Assembly (NCBI RefSeq): GCF_963678635.1
Contig: NC_087069.1
Span: forward strand, 37,938,071 to 38,002,070
Length of the DNA: 64,000 nt
Source of the DNA: Symsagittifera roscoffensis
Lineage: Eukaryota > Xenacoelomorpha > Acoela > Convolutidae
Direction of reading: 5' to 3'
The notes under the pieces are model-generated. The model had not been told where the DNA came from, searched no databases, and saw only the letters and a list, made by a program, of their open reading frames with translations. The position numbers were made by a program, and so were the translations under genes. This document shows positions 9,205 through 19,984 of this stretch, piece after piece. The stretch's first letter is position 1. Each line of letters opens with the position of its first letter.

Positions 9205-10814
9205 TGGATTTTGTTGTTGAATTGGTTGAAGGATTGTGTATTAATTAAATTTTGTTGTTGAATTGGTTGTTGATGTTGTGCATCTATTGGTTGTGGAGAA
9301 AAATTTCTATGATTTGTACGTGTTCTCTGTATTCCTTGTCTACGATATTCTTGAGTATTTGGTGCAAATATATCTGGTTGTAAGAAATCATCATCTGAGG
9401 ATAAATAATCCATTTGATAAGATGTCTGTTTTTTATTTTTATTTTGTTGAAAAAATGGGTAATTTTCACTGTGATCCTGTGGGGGATTTGTTTGGAAATT
9501 TATTGAATTAGGTTGGGTCATTGGGTTATCCCAATTTCGAGATCTTGTATATTGGTTAAAATTTCTTTGTGGTTGGTTATATGTTTTTGATGGATGTGTA
9601 TAATTATAATTATGGTCTGCAAAGTTGTTTCTAGTGAATGTTTTGCGTGTTTTTGATGGTATTGTCATGGGTCTGTATGTTTGGTAATCCATATGTGAAT
9701 ATTTAGGGGCAACCGAAGGTTTAACGGTTGATTGTAAGGTTACCTGTGTTTGTGAAGGATTTGTATTTCTTGGTGTTGTTAAATTTGGGCGTATTGGTGA
9801 AATACTTTGTTGTGTAGTTGTTGTGTGTACAATTTCTTCATTTATGAAGTGTGATGGTGTCTGGATATCTTGTTGAGTAAGATTCCTAGTTCCATTGAGG
9901 TTTTCATTGTGTATAACTGTAGAGTTTAAACTATTATTTTGTGTATCGGGTAAAAATGTATTATAGTTTAATGGTGTCGCATCAATGGTTAATGGTATTA
10001 CTTTTACATAATCTCTTATGTAAGATATCGTACTTATTGCTTGACTTGAGATTGATTGTGGGAAGCTTATAAATGCGGGATGAGACCATTCGGGGTCCCA
10101 AACATAATCTGATTGTTCTGTGATAGCGGTATCATCGTTCGAGTTTTGGGGTCTAAAATTTTTTCTTGCTTGTGCAATTAAATCAATATTGTGTGTGAAA
10201 TAATCTATTATGAACCATGCCAAAATTTTTTGTAGATCGTGTTTTGTATGTTGTGAAACGTCGTCTTTTGTGAAATTTTCTTTAATGATGTTTAAATAAC
10301 TAGAGAGTAGTGTGATTTCATGTCGTACTCTTAAATGTTTAGATGTTTCTGTCGGTGAGACATTTGTTATTGGGATTTCGTTTTCTAATATCGAAATATA
10401 ACTATATATTATTGCGAAAACTTCATTGGTGAATATGGAGTTTGCTCTTTGTGAGTTATGATATTGGATGCTTTTTATATATTCTGAAAAAACTTTTGAA
10501 AATTCTAAATCAAGATCGTCTGTTTGAATTGTATATTTTCTATTATTATGGTTTGGTGAGGTGAATTCTATGGAATAGATTCCATACTGTTGTGTTATGT
10601 TGCATATATCTTTTAAGTAGTGATCTATGATTTGTCTTTTGATTTTTACATCGGGGAACTCTGTTTTACATGGACTAATTCCGGGTTCAAATAAATTTAC
10701 GAGTAAATTTTGACAAAATATGTGTTGTCCTCTATCAGTATCTGCGTCTACTATAAAAGGAAAGATTTCATCATCATCTGGACTTTCTTCACCTGGAGTG
10801 TGCGTTGAGCTCAT
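9201..10814 (-). CDS. ORF2 upstream of gag, 537 aa, unknown function
   Basis: The ATG at 10814-10812 lies inside the end of ORF1 (26-nt overlap), and the TGA at 9203-9201 overlaps the Gag-Pol ATG. The N-terminal 280 residues are compact, mixed alpha/beta-looking, with an acidic start. The C-terminal 250 residues are rich in Asn, Gln, Thr and Pro, with Arg/Tyr patches, like a disordered RNA- or protein-binding tail. A decayed homologue stands in the same place in element 2 (49390-51008), so it is part of the element. No zinc knuckle, protease or polymerase motif seen. It might be a matrix- or assembly-type protein; that is inference from position only. Confidence 0.75.
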   Translation of the reverse strand: MSSTHTPGEESPDDDEIFPFIVDADTDRGQHIFCQNLLVNLFEPGISPCKTEFPDVKIKRQIIDHYLKDICNITQQYGIYSIEFTSPNHNNRKYTIQTDDLDLEFSKVFSEYIKSIQYHNSQRANSIFTNEVFAIIYSYISILENEIPITNVSPTETSKHLRVRHEITLLSSYLNIIKENFTKDDVSQHTKHDLQKILAWFIIDYFTHNIDLIAQARKNFRPQNSNDDTAITEQSDYVWDPEWSHPAFISFPQSISSQAISTISYIRDYVKVIPLTIDATPLNYNTFLPDTQNNSLNSTVIHNENLNGTRNLTQQDIQTPSHFINEEIVHTTTTQQSISPIRPNLTTPRNTNPSQTQVTLQSTVKPSVAPKYSHMDYQTYRPMTIPSKTRKTFTRNNFADHNYNYTHPSKTYNQPQRNFNQYTRSRNWDNPMTQPNSINFQTNPPQDHSENYPFFQQNKNKKQTSYQMDYLSSDDDFLQPDIFAPNTQEYRRQGIQRTRTNHRNFSPQPIDAQHQQPIQQQNLINTQSFNQFNNKIQ

Positions 10815-11256
10815 TTTTTCGTTCGATGACTGTTAATATGTAATTATTAATGTGTCGAATTGGTTGATTCCAATTGTATAAATGTACTGGTTTGTGTTTA
10901 TACTGCTTTTTTATTCTTCTTTTTCCTCTTTTTGATGAATTTGAAGTTGTTTCTGAGTCAGAAAAATATAATTGATCGTGAAGTGGGTAATTTTTATCTA
11001 TTGATTCTTTTAGTTTGTAAAGTTCGTCTAAACTGTTGGTTTCTGATTCTGAAAATGCGTTTCGATTTTTTGAAAATCTTTTTCGTGTTATTTGTCTTTG
11101 TTTCGTTATTATTTTTCTTTTTAGTGTTTGTCGTTTTGTTCGAATGTATCCAACTGTTTGTGTATGAGGTGTGATTACAAGGTCGTATTTTTTGTTATCT
11201 ATTTCACAATTGTGTAAAACGATTGTTTGTTTATTTCCTAGGTTTTTAAATGACAT
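10789..11256 (-). CDS. ORF1, small basic protein, 155 aa, unknown function
   Basis: First ORF after the leader, ATG at 11256-11254. The product is rich in Lys and Arg, with an ordered-looking N-terminus of about 40 residues, a strongly basic middle and a Ser/Glu/Asp-rich segment (about 70-110) that resembles a phosphorylation-rich linker. A homologue with the same N-terminus and basic stretch survives in element 2 (51197-51451). Basic character and position would suit an RNA-binding or regulatory protein, which is inference. It overlaps ORF2 by 26 nt in another frame. Confidence 0.65.
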   Translation of the reverse strand: MSFKNLGNKQTIVLHNCEIDNKKYDLVITPHTQTVGYIRTKRQTLKRKIITKQRQITRKRFSKNRNAFSESETNSLDELYKLKESIDKNYPLHDQLYFSDSETTSNSSKRGKRRIKKQYKHKPVHLYNWNQPIRHINNYILTVIERKNELNAHSR

Positions 11257-11774
11257 AAGGTTTAGGATGACGGATGCAAAAGGTTGTTAAATGATTTCTA
11301 TTTTCCTAAACTGTTAGTTCTTACGATTTTTTGGTTAGCTTAACCTGGGTCTATTTGTTCAGGGTTGGAGAGAAAAGTATATCGATTCCGAAGAATGATT
11401 TTTTACTTTCTCGTGGCTAGTATAAGTTAAGGTGTTAACTTACTTAATCTTACTTAGGGGTAGTGATTGTGTTCAAGGGTTGGAGAATAGTAAATCGATC
11501 CACAAGGTTCAGGTATAATTAGAACGCGAGTAGTTCGTTAGATACTATTTTAAACTTACTAAGTCTAAGATTTATCCTGGGTCTGGTAAGAGGGGGGGTC
11601 AAGTGAAGGATGAATAACCGAAGTTCTTCACTATTTATCCTAATTTGAATGATTAGTTTTGTTTAAAAATTTCTATTAGTCTTAGGTCTTTAGAAAGGGT
11701 TGGGTAGTGAATCGACGTTTGAGGTCGTTAGACACTAATTAAGTGGGTGGGGGAGAACAAAGTTGTTCTGTTTG

Positions 11775-11858
11775 ATCCAAGGATAAGCCTTGATGATCAA
11801 ATTTAAAATTTAATTAAGTAGAAAATGATTTAAGATCCAAGGATAAGCCTTGATGATC
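11775..11858 (-). repeat. Two direct copies of a 25-bp hairpin-forming repeat in the leader
   Basis: Identical 25-bp units at 11775-11799 and 11834-11858, 59 bp apart start to start. Each contains CAAGG and CCTTG around a 5-nt loop, so each can fold as a small stem-loop in the element RNA. Perfect identity in otherwise variable AT-rich leader suggests function or recent duplication. Confidence 0.7.
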
Positions 11859-12489
11859 TGGTTTTAAAATTAAGTGAATTTAAGTTTTAATAAATTTTTA
11901 AATGTGTGTAAAGGAAAGATTTAGTGTTTTGATGATATTAGTGGGTTTATGATTGCTGTTATGTTTTAGATGATGGAGCTGGAACAACAGGATGATTTAT
12001 GATTACTAACAATTTATTGTCATGCTACTAATTTTTATTTTTATTTTTCAATAAATATTTTTCAAACATGTTTTGTATATTACTGCAGAGTTTTAGGAAA
12101 ACGATCTTAGATCTTTTTATCAATCGTTATTGTATATTAATAATTTTGTTTAGCGCCTGAAATGATTTTGAAGATTAACTTCAAGGTTTTATGTTTGCAA
12201 ATGAAAATCTAAATTCATTGCCAGTAGTATTCTAAATATAAAAGTTTGTTCTGGTTTTTGCCTAACTATCATATAGCTATATGGCAAGTTTCTACTTTGT
12301 CGTATGTCGTCTCTGGTTCGAGGTCTTCTTCCAATTCCGGGTAGTTCTGTTATGGTTCGGAATATTGGCTCTGATCTATTGAGTCGTAGAGACATTTCGA
12401 TTAAATTATTGTCGTATAACATTTTTTAAATGTTTTTGTCTAATTTCTAATCTATTTTGGTTAATTCTAAGCTATTAAGGTCTTGTTCG

Positions 12490-12507
12490 AGACTTATGGT
12501 CGCACCA
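12490..12507 (-). other. Candidate primer binding site of element 1
   Basis: On the minus strand the sequence TGGTGCGACCATAAGTCT starts 2 nt after the LTR terminal CA. Opening with TGG, the complement of a tRNA CCA end, and lying next to the LTR are the two usual signs. The tRNA is not identified. Confidence 0.55.
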
Positions 12508-12509
12508 GA

Positions 12510-12921
12510 TGAGTTAGGACTGATTTGGTTAACTCATAGAGTAATTTCGGATAGGGTACACCGTCTTCTCGTCACGCTATCTTATTTTCGGCCGGATAGA
12601 TTCGTGCAACTTCTTAGTCTAATACCGATCCTAATCTTACTCTTATACTATCTAGTCTCAGGTTGTTTAACTAGTCTCTGCTAGGCTCAATAGATCTAGG
12701 GTATACTGGTTTATTGCGGCTGCTGAAGTGCTCGGGAGAGTCCAACTAATTTCTAAGTTAAATTCAAATCTCTCTGGTGCTGAAATTACAAGTAACTTCA
12801 GCACTTACAAATAAGTGGGTTGTTAGTTAGATGGATCGTGATTGGTTAATATTAAATACTTTACATTGGTAAAACATTTAATTTATCCAATCATAAAATA
12901 TAGTTTAGATCAGGTTCCACA
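12510..12921 (-). repeat. 5' LTR of element 1, about 412 bp
   Basis: It aligns along its length, with many differences, to 31429-31820. Read on the minus strand it starts TGTGGAACC and ends TAACTCA, the TG...CA form. The lower edge is fixed by two facts: element 1 continues into the primer site there, and element 2 continues into host intron at the matching base. The upper edge is where similarity to element 2 stops. Confidence 0.75.
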
Positions 12922-12969
12922 TGCTTAGAACGCTTATTTTATAACTTCAGCATCGCAAATTTTCAAAAT

Positions 12970-13184
12970 TTTCTCGACCTTTTTTATAGACAGACCAATT
13001 TTTTTTCCAATGTCTCCCAAAGTACTACAGAGATCCTGGTTTGGGCAATTTTTCAGGGTCGCAGGCAAAATTTTGAAAAAAAAATCAGGCCAAAAAAGCG
13101 TTTTTAGGCACTTTTTGAAAATTTTTGACCAATTTTTGACGCGCGAACCCCCTCAAAACTCGTATAAATTGGCGCCAAGGCGCC
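12970..13184. mobile_element. Left part of a hAT-like MITE, interrupted by element 3
   Basis: Homologous to the middle of the intact MITE at 26088-26450, for example the shared run GGCAAAATTTTGAAAAAAA and the following GGCGCC-containing segment. It stops at the element 3 insertion and resumes at 23058. The outer terminus is not recognisable. Confidence 0.6.
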
Positions 13185-13435
13185 TGTAATACCTCTGCCT
13201 ATGAAAGTCTTACTTACTGAATCCGAACTAATTGATAAACCTAGAGTTCTAAGCGAGGCGATATGAAACAACTAGTTGAAAGGCAACATTTATTGACAAT
13301 GGAGATACAGCACAAGAACAAGTTCTAATTCCTATCAAGGTCAACCGACCACACAACAAGATATCTAGCACAGTGAGTTCAACATAAAATGTACGTATCA
13401 AGTCTGATAAAATTATCAATCCGAGCCGGATGAAA
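13185..13435 (-). repeat. 3' LTR of element 3
   Basis: Matches 22802-23057 over its whole length with scattered differences. On the plus strand it begins TGTAATACC directly after the target duplication. Its inner edge is followed by the purine run AAGGGGAA (minus strand, 13443-13436), the polypurine tract that primes plus-strand DNA. Confidence 0.8.
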
Positions 13436-13443
13436 TTCCCCTT
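13436..13443 (-). other. Polypurine tract of element 3
   Basis: Minus-strand AAGGGGAA immediately before the 3' LTR, the standard position for priming plus-strand cDNA. Confidence 0.6.
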
Positions 13444-13720
13444 AACGAAGAATTTAATAAAAATGATTGTTTTTGATTGCAGTTTTATAGTCCCTGGGGG
13501 ACTTTAAATTTCGACTGTTCCTGCTCTCGTCTTCATGATCAATTTTCCGTTCGCGTTTTTCTATCTGTCTCATTATTGTTATCATCTTCCATGTTCTTTT
13601 CGTGTTCTTCATCTTCGTGCGTTTGTTCATCATCCTTCTCCTTCGTAAGTTCTCCCGTTTCGTTCTTCTCCTTCACAAATAGATTTTCTTTACTATCATT
13701 CGCGCTTTCTCTTGGTGAAG

Positions 13721-14119
13721 TTAAGTGAACAATTTAGTAGTTTTGTTCTTGTTCTTGGGGCTAATGGCTTCAAGGAATTTGACACAGACCTGGTATTCCG
13801 GTGTCTTGTCTGTGAATCCCATTTCTTGTATTAAAGAGTTTAAGCTTGACTTAGTGCCTGCTTCCGGTTTGTCTGGTGGCAAATCAATTTCGAATTGTAG
13901 TATTGCTTTTGCTTCACGATTTGTCTCAATTATTGTATTAATTGGTATTGGGTTAGCGAGTGCGTTTGTCAGTGTCGGTTGTCGATTACGTGTTGAACTT
14001 CTGGTCGGCATGACGAAGTTTGAGGGAGGCGTGCCTTTCTGATTAGGTCGCTCAGATGAAGGTGCTACGTTCTCAGATGTAGTGGACGATTGATTGACGT
14101 CGTCAGAACCGCTGGTCAC
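13721..14119 (-). pseudogene. Possible C-terminal ORF of element 3
   Basis: An open frame of 132 codons between the integrase remnant and the 3' LTR. It is rich in Ser, Thr, Asn and Pro, with a more ordered C-terminal half. I recognise no domain. In position it could be the tail of Pol or a remnant of a downstream gene. In an element this decayed the open frame may be chance. Confidence 0.3.
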
Positions 14120-14501
14120 GTTCTTGTCTGGTATTTTAACTTTCTGACACCACAGCAGTTTTTACTTCTGTTTGTAGACTCATGCCACTTTGCAATTTGT
14201 GAGTCGGACGCCCGCTTTTTCTTTTTCCATTGGGTTCTACGTTTCTCTTCGTTGGAGTGCTCTGGTTACCTTGGTGCCCTGCCAATTTCTCCTGTTTTGT
14301 TAGCTTTTTTGGTGATACCGTCTCCGTGTCCTCCTTGGACATCGGGTGTTGCGGCGGATTTGTGCGCAACCTTATCACTTAGTCGAGAAGGTCTGCATGG
14401 TCCGTGTATTTAAGGATTAGGAACAAAGGCGACTCCGCTATTTTTTAATAATCTTGTTTGTTTTCCAAATATTTGAACTCATGCTGTGTGCGGCGTGTAC
14501 G

Positions 14502-15530
14502 TTAAAATTTTTCCAATGATAGTTTTGTATTTTTGCTCGAAACCTTGGTTCCCATTTGAATTGTTTTTCTTGCTACCGGATCTATACGTTTTTCCGTATG
14601 TTTGTCTATTGTTGCCTGTACCCCTTTGTATCTTTCGTTTAGCTTATTTTTAAATATTTGTATGGTTTCTTTAGACTTAGCACCTGGAGCTTGTTCTGTA
14701 GGCAAGTTAGCTGCTTCTTGAAGATTTTTCGGTAGGGTTGGCGACTTTTCGTTGATCTTTGATTCGCGACTCTTGATGGAAACCTCATCCTCCGACCATA
14801 GCTGAAGACCGTGCAATATTTCCGCCGGCAGTGGCGGTTTTATAAGATTCTTTTGATCTAAACATGTATGTTTTGCACTTTCCCAGCTTAAGTTGTCCAG
14901 TGAACTTTTAGTGGCTAAGTTTGAAAGAGGAGTGTTTGTTTTCCTAGTCTTATGTGCTTCAAAAGGTGAAAGTTTTGTGATGCTAAGTGGTGCCATCCCT
15001 AAAGCTCTTATAATTTCTGCTTAATCTGAGGCGAGTTTGTACAGTGTGTTTGTTTGATCTGTTTTCATTATGGCTAGCCTACGCTCTATAGTTTGACTCA
15101 CTCTTTCTACCAGCATTATTGCCCTATGATGATCTACCGGAGCGGAAAGCAATTTTATGTTATCCGTATTGCAAAATAATTGAAATTTCTCAGCCCTGAA
15201 TGTCTGCGATTGGTCGATTTCTAGTCTTCATGGTACCCGATTATTGGAAATATATCTTTGCATAAATTTAATGACAACATCCGCTGTTGTGTTCGACACA
15301 ACTTTCGCAGTGAGAATTTTGACCACTTATCTATCGCAACCAAATTGTAAGCCTCTTTATTTAATTCATCAGGGAGGGGCCCGGCGAAATCTAATTGGAC
15401 TTTTTCGTAGGTTCTACAACCGGTTCCATCTGGAACGAATGTTTTTCCCTATAAATGGTTTGAGATTTTTACCTTGCTCCGTGCAGTGCATACAACTCTG
15501 AGCTATCTGAACTATCATATGTGGGGAGAC
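14502..15530 (-). pseudogene. Integrase remnant of element 3
   Basis: The minus-strand frames contain an integrase finger-like CxxC, then pieces matching the gypsy integrase core (a dispersed LDF-type and D-W-S-K segment) with stops and frameshifts. An open stretch at 14502-14996 (164 aa, no ATG needed internally) fits the integrase C-terminal side: it starts with a SPFEAH segment typical of the region after the catalytic Glu, followed by a basic tail. Not functional. Confidence 0.65.
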
Positions 15531-16821
15531 CAAAAATGTTGGCAGAGATCCAATATGGCGGTCCATCCTGGGTGAGTTAGATGGAGGCTATCGAGAACCG
15601 TTTGGCGCAACTGAGGGGGTATCACAATCCTCTCGTCGATCAGTAGAAAATCCTCTCAGACGGGAAGGCGGTTACCGATTTTATGCTAGTTTTGTCCATA
15701 AGAGGTTTTGAATCGAACACCCAGTACTTTCTGTAGTTTCAGCCAAAATAGCGGTGTGTCTTCCTCCGATTCTTCTGTATTTGTTCCTTTCTCGATTGTT
15801 GCGACAAGTCTTTCAGTTATGAGGTTATGGCTGGCCTCGAATTGTGTGAAATTTTGTTAAAATTTTCCTCTTGAACACAAATATTGGGTCCACGCGGCTG
15901 ATGCAAATTTCGTTCGAATTGTCGTTATTGTCTATGGCGGAGTCTGTTTGAGTGGACACCACTGAACACATTGTTTCCGTTTGTGCGGCGCGTGTCGTCA
16001 TCAATTTAGGTTCTAGTGCTCGTTTACCGGTCGCTGGTGTTTTCGTTGAAATTGGGTCGGCCCCATATAAAACCTTCGGAAAGTTTGTTGCTGGCTTTTT
16101 CTTTGATGAAAGTAGTTTCAGCGAATCTTGTACATTTGAGGATGAGTGGTCCAGCGTTGAGGTTTGTGAAGTTTTTGGCTTCTTGGATTTTGTTGGGGGC
16201 CGTTTATGCCACCGCGGATCTGATAAGCTTTCCTTCCAGTCCAACGAGCCTTGCCACTGCAAGCCCGATTGTTTTCGGCCCCGCGTCTCCGACGATTTGA
16301 TTTCGGATGGAAGAAATCCTCCCTTTAAACCTTTTGTTTCTGGTTTGCGGCTCATTGTTGTGTTTTGACCCGATTGTACTTACAGAGATCTTGCAATTTG
16401 ACAGAGTTTCAAATTTTTTGAATGAATGCAACTGAGTTGACTGATTTCTAGTTGATTTTGAGTCGAACTGAATTTGTCCGCGAGGTTTCAATTGACCGCT
16501 TTCGGAATGCGTGTAATTTCGAGATGTTAATTGAGCGTTTGAAATGCTATTCAAAAACCCTTTGTTTTCCGCGCGCTTTTTGATCCGCTGACACGGTGCT
16601 CTGTTTTGATTGGCTAGGTTGTTAGGATGGACATTGTCAATCAACTCGAAGTTGTTCATGGATGCAATAATTGATTCGACAACGAATTCCTTATCATACT
16701 CGCTTGGGGTTATTGCCAATCCATCTGGATTTTGCGACTTATAGTCTATTGATCCCATTTTACTCCCCGCGAGACGCTTAATGTCCAAGTAAAATGGGAT
16801 GAGTCGGTCGATCCAGCGCAC
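15531..16821 (-). pseudogene. RNase H end and RNase H-integrase spacer remnant of element 3
   Basis: The frame at 16204-16821 opens with RWIDRLIPF and then SKMGSIDY, the conserved end of gypsy RNase H and its MG-x-x-DY-S connection. A long polar spacer follows, continuing in another frame at 15825-16355, rich in Ser, Thr and Lys. A second copy of the first part lies at 19491-19960. Frames are broken, so a pseudogene. Confidence 0.65.
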
Positions 16822-16829
16822 TAGTCTAC

Positions 16830-18285
16830 TCTGACTAGTTTTTTATCTAACGCTCGAGTTCAAAGCGCTGATGAAATCTTGATGGTCTGTAATGACTGTA
16901 AGAAACTTTTCATAAAGACAGTATTTAAAATTTTCGATGGCCCAAACTACCCCGAGTAATTTTAGTTCATTTAATCAAAAATTTTTCCTCAGTGGAATCC
17001 AAAAAACGTGAAGCATAGGCTATCGCAACCTATCCTTCCGGCGAATTTTGTTTTGTTCCAATGAGGCCCCTAAACTTGACGTAGACGCATCGCATACAAT
17101 GCAAGTATCTAGGTGGTGGTCAAAATGTTTATTTTGAGTTATTTCAGAGACTAATTTCAAGATGTTGTCGAAGGCTGTATTGTGTTCTGGTTTCCAGTCA
17201 ATTGTTTTTTTTCTGTATTTTTCAACGATGGGCGTAATTCAGCTGCTTTCTGTGCAATTTTTGATATATACCTTGTGATTGTGAGGTTATCCATTTTTCA
17301 ATTTGATTCAATTTGTATTTGTTTTACAAGCTTTCGTGGCAAAGGTTTTTTAATAGCCTCTGTTTTTTGGTTCGCTCACTATTGGATCTTTTGTTACCAT
17401 CAGTTTGTCATCAACATAATCGTAAGTCTCTGTACACTTGATAAGTGTTTGATCGATTGCCTTCTGAAATTCGGCTGGCAGGTCCGTGAATGCATTGAAA
17501 CCTGTTTCAAATTGGTATGTCCCGATGGCGTTGCCGTCAAAAGGACTAAAATTACATTGTTCTCTGGTTGAATTATCCACAGGGATTTGTGAGTACGCAT
17601 ACCAAAAATCTAGCGTTGAAAATAGTGTTTGCTTTGATTTGTCCGATTTGACCACATGCGCGAGGTTGTCCAAGAGTGAATCTTTTTTGGGCATCTGGTA
17701 TTTGTTCTTATGAAGATATTTAATTATTTTCTTGGAATCTAACGCCAGTTTAGCTGTTTGATCCTTTTGGACGGTTACTACAATCGGTCCGAACATTTAT
17801 CTAATTTGAACATGTGTTTTCGATCAATGGGTTTGCTTAGTTCCACTTCAACCCGTTGCTGTAGCTGCACCGGGACGCGTCGAATTTTTTGTTGAAATGG
17901 GTTTACGTCTTTGCTAAATTGGGTTCTATTCACGTGATTTTGAAAAGGGCTGCTTTTTTTTTTTCAGCCTCCTGATTCGAATGTTATGATTAGTCTTGCT
18001 TTGGGAGTTTTTGTTAGCCAATGTAGCACGCTACACTTCTGGCGGTGTCATCTGGTGGGATACATTTGAATACAGCTGACTTGTCGTTCTGATGTAACTG
18101 CCACTCCGTTTTTTCATTTAGACTTACAGAGTCGGACTTACAGAGTCGGCGATAACGAATTATTATTCTATTTAGTTTCACGATGTGACCGTTTATGTCA
18201 TCCTCAGACAATTAGCCGTGTTCTTAATTTCAAATGCTTCAGCAATTGCCATGACCAAAAAATTATTGATTCGATAATCATTCTA
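16830..18285 (-). pseudogene. Protease-RT-RNase H remnant of element 3, copy B
   Basis: From high to low coordinate: a protease-like piece (18014-18211, with a SVSLNEKT segment after a Ser/Asp motif), an RT piece (17350-17796) with the LALDSKK and YAYSQIP segments and a YVDD active site, then RNase H fragments down to 16830. It repeats the block at 19985-21740 with many differences. Stops and frameshifts throughout. Confidence 0.75.
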
Positions 18286-18388
18286 ACCTTTTTGGATGTA
18301 AACTTCGAATGCAACTGGGTCGTTATCGGTTTCTAGACTTTCAGTCTCAATTTCCTCTTGCTGTTCTTCGTTTCGAACACCCATGTTG

Positions 18389-18910
18389 TCAACATTCGCA
18401 GATCGACTGAGTTTTGCAGTGGCCTCGCTTGGTAAATTTTGAACTCATTTTATACTTTGCTGGGCATGACTTCATATGATTTTGACAGTGTTGATTGCCA
18501 CATTTGAGCCTTGTTTTTGGGTGTTGAAGGTTGTGTTCCGTTGTTGCTGTCCTCTTGTATTTTGTGTACCAACGGAATCCACACCGACCTCTCTGTGAAC
18601 TTTGGTTGTTAGTGTAATCATTGCGGCCACCCGTGTTTATATACTGTACTGGTTCTTGTTTTGTCGTTGCCATTTGCACTCAAAATGGGTTTAAATTCAT
18701 TGTGCGACTGTGTTTAAAATCTTTTCCCCGACGTATTGCATAATCATATGCATCTGGTGGGCTTTGCGTTTGTGCTAATAATTTTTCGGCAATTTTATTG
18801 TTGTGCGTGTGTGCGGTGAACATGTTTTTTACCCACTCGTCTTCTCGATCGCCACAATCGGCTCTCGAAGCTAATTCTACCAAATCCATTTGAAATGTTC
18901 GATGGCCCAA
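18389..18910 (-). pseudogene. Gag remnant of element 3, copy B (truncated)
   Basis: Two neighbouring frames: one with the segment LVELASRADCGDREDEW, typical of the C-terminal part of a gypsy Gag capsid, and one covering the polar region before and including a degenerate Cys/His knuckle. It starts abruptly at about 18897, where an RNase H fragment is joined, which marks a rearrangement junction. Confidence 0.65.
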
Positions 18911-19922
18911 ACTACCCCGGGTAATTCTAGTTCAGTTACTCAGAATTTTTCCTCAAGGGAATTTAAGAAATGTGACGCTTGGCTATGGCATCCCAACTTT
19001 CCGCTGAATTTGTCCCAATGAGGCCCCTTAAACTGACGTAGACGCGTCGCATACAATGCGAGTGTCAATGTGCTGGTCAAAATGTTGGTTATTAGTGTTT
19101 CCAGAGACTAACTTCAAGTTGTTGTGAAATGCTGTATTGTGGTCTGGTTTCAAGACAATCGGTTTTTTTTCTGAATTTTCCAACAATGGGCGTAATGCAG
19201 CTGCTGTTTGTGCTAGTTTGGTATATACCGTGTGAGGTGATGTATGGAGCCCAAAAAATTTTAATTGATTAAAAAGTTTTTGGTGGAGATAATTTTTCGG
19301 TAGCCTCCGTTTTTTTATGCGTGGTTTGGTTCCCTCACTATTGATGGTATGTATGCCTTAGCCGCGAAACTTGCTTACATGCGTTAAATTTTATCCACGG
19401 ATAACGCGAGGTTTTCCTCATCCAATTTTTTCAGGAATGCTTGGAGTTTTGTCGATGTAACTCTATGGCTCCTTTTGTTATTATCCTCCCTTAAAATTTT
19501 TGTTTCTGGTTTGAGCTCATCGTTGTGTTTTGACTGATTGTGTCTAGAGAGATCTTGCAATTTGACAGTGTTTCAACTTTTTTAAATGAATGCAACTGAA
19601 TTGACAGAATTCTTGTTGATTTTGAGTCAAACTGAATTTGTCCGCGAGGTTTCAATTCACCGCTTTCGCAATGCGTGGAACGTTGAGATATTATATGAGC
19701 GTTTGAAATGCTATTGGAAAACCCTTTGTTTTTCGCGCGCTTTTTGATCAGCTGACACGGTGCTCTGTTTTGATTGGCTAGATTCTTAGGAACGCCATTG
19801 TCAATCGACTCGAGATTGTTTATGAATGCATTAATTGATGCGACAACGAATTCCTCATCATACTCGCTGGGGGTTATTGCCAATCGAAATGGATTTGGTG
19901 ACTTATATCCTATTAATCTCAT
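18899..19922 (-). pseudogene. Third RNase H fragment and second RNase H-spacer copy of element 3
   Basis: 18899-19330 is homologous to 16936-17340 and to 20098-20520, so part of RNase H exists three times. 19491-19922 is a second copy of the RNase H-integrase connection (compare 16204-16821). This is the junction zone between the duplicated blocks. Confidence 0.6.
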
Positions 19923-19984
19923 TTTTCCCCCGCCAGACGCTTAAGGTCAAAGTGAAATGGGATAAGTCGGTCGATCCAGCGTGT

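Larger units (their letters stand above)
11257..12507 (-). other. 5' leader of element 1
   Basis: About 1.25 kb between the primer site and ORF1 with no convincing gene. The ORF1-proximal 300 nt is conserved in element 2 (51452-51752), which suggests cis-acting function such as packaging, dimerisation or internal translation initiation. It holds two copies of a 25-bp hairpin repeat. Confidence 0.6.
1..12921 (-). mobile_element. Element 1: Env-bearing Ty3/gypsy-type LTR retrotransposon, truncated by the window start
   Basis: On the minus strand the order is 5' LTR, primer site, about 1.25 kb leader, ORF1, ORF2, Gag-Pol, two small membrane ORFs, a pre-env ORF and Env. The Pol order protease-RT-RNase H-integrase plus a GPY/F-type tail defines the Ty3/gypsy superfamily. 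The main ORFs are open over 1137 to 6612 nt, so the copy is much younger than element 2 at 31429-51752, which has the same gene order with many breaks. The 3' part of Env and the 3' LTR lie before base 1, so the age cannot be read from an LTR pair. Ends were set by comparing its LTR with that of element 2. Confidence 0.93.

Noticed and set aside
12476-12507. tRNA gene fragment near the LTR (a GTTCGAG word followed by CGCACCA)
   Set aside because: Only the tRNA-complementary primer site is expected here; the T-stem does not pair well and no other tRNA arms are found.
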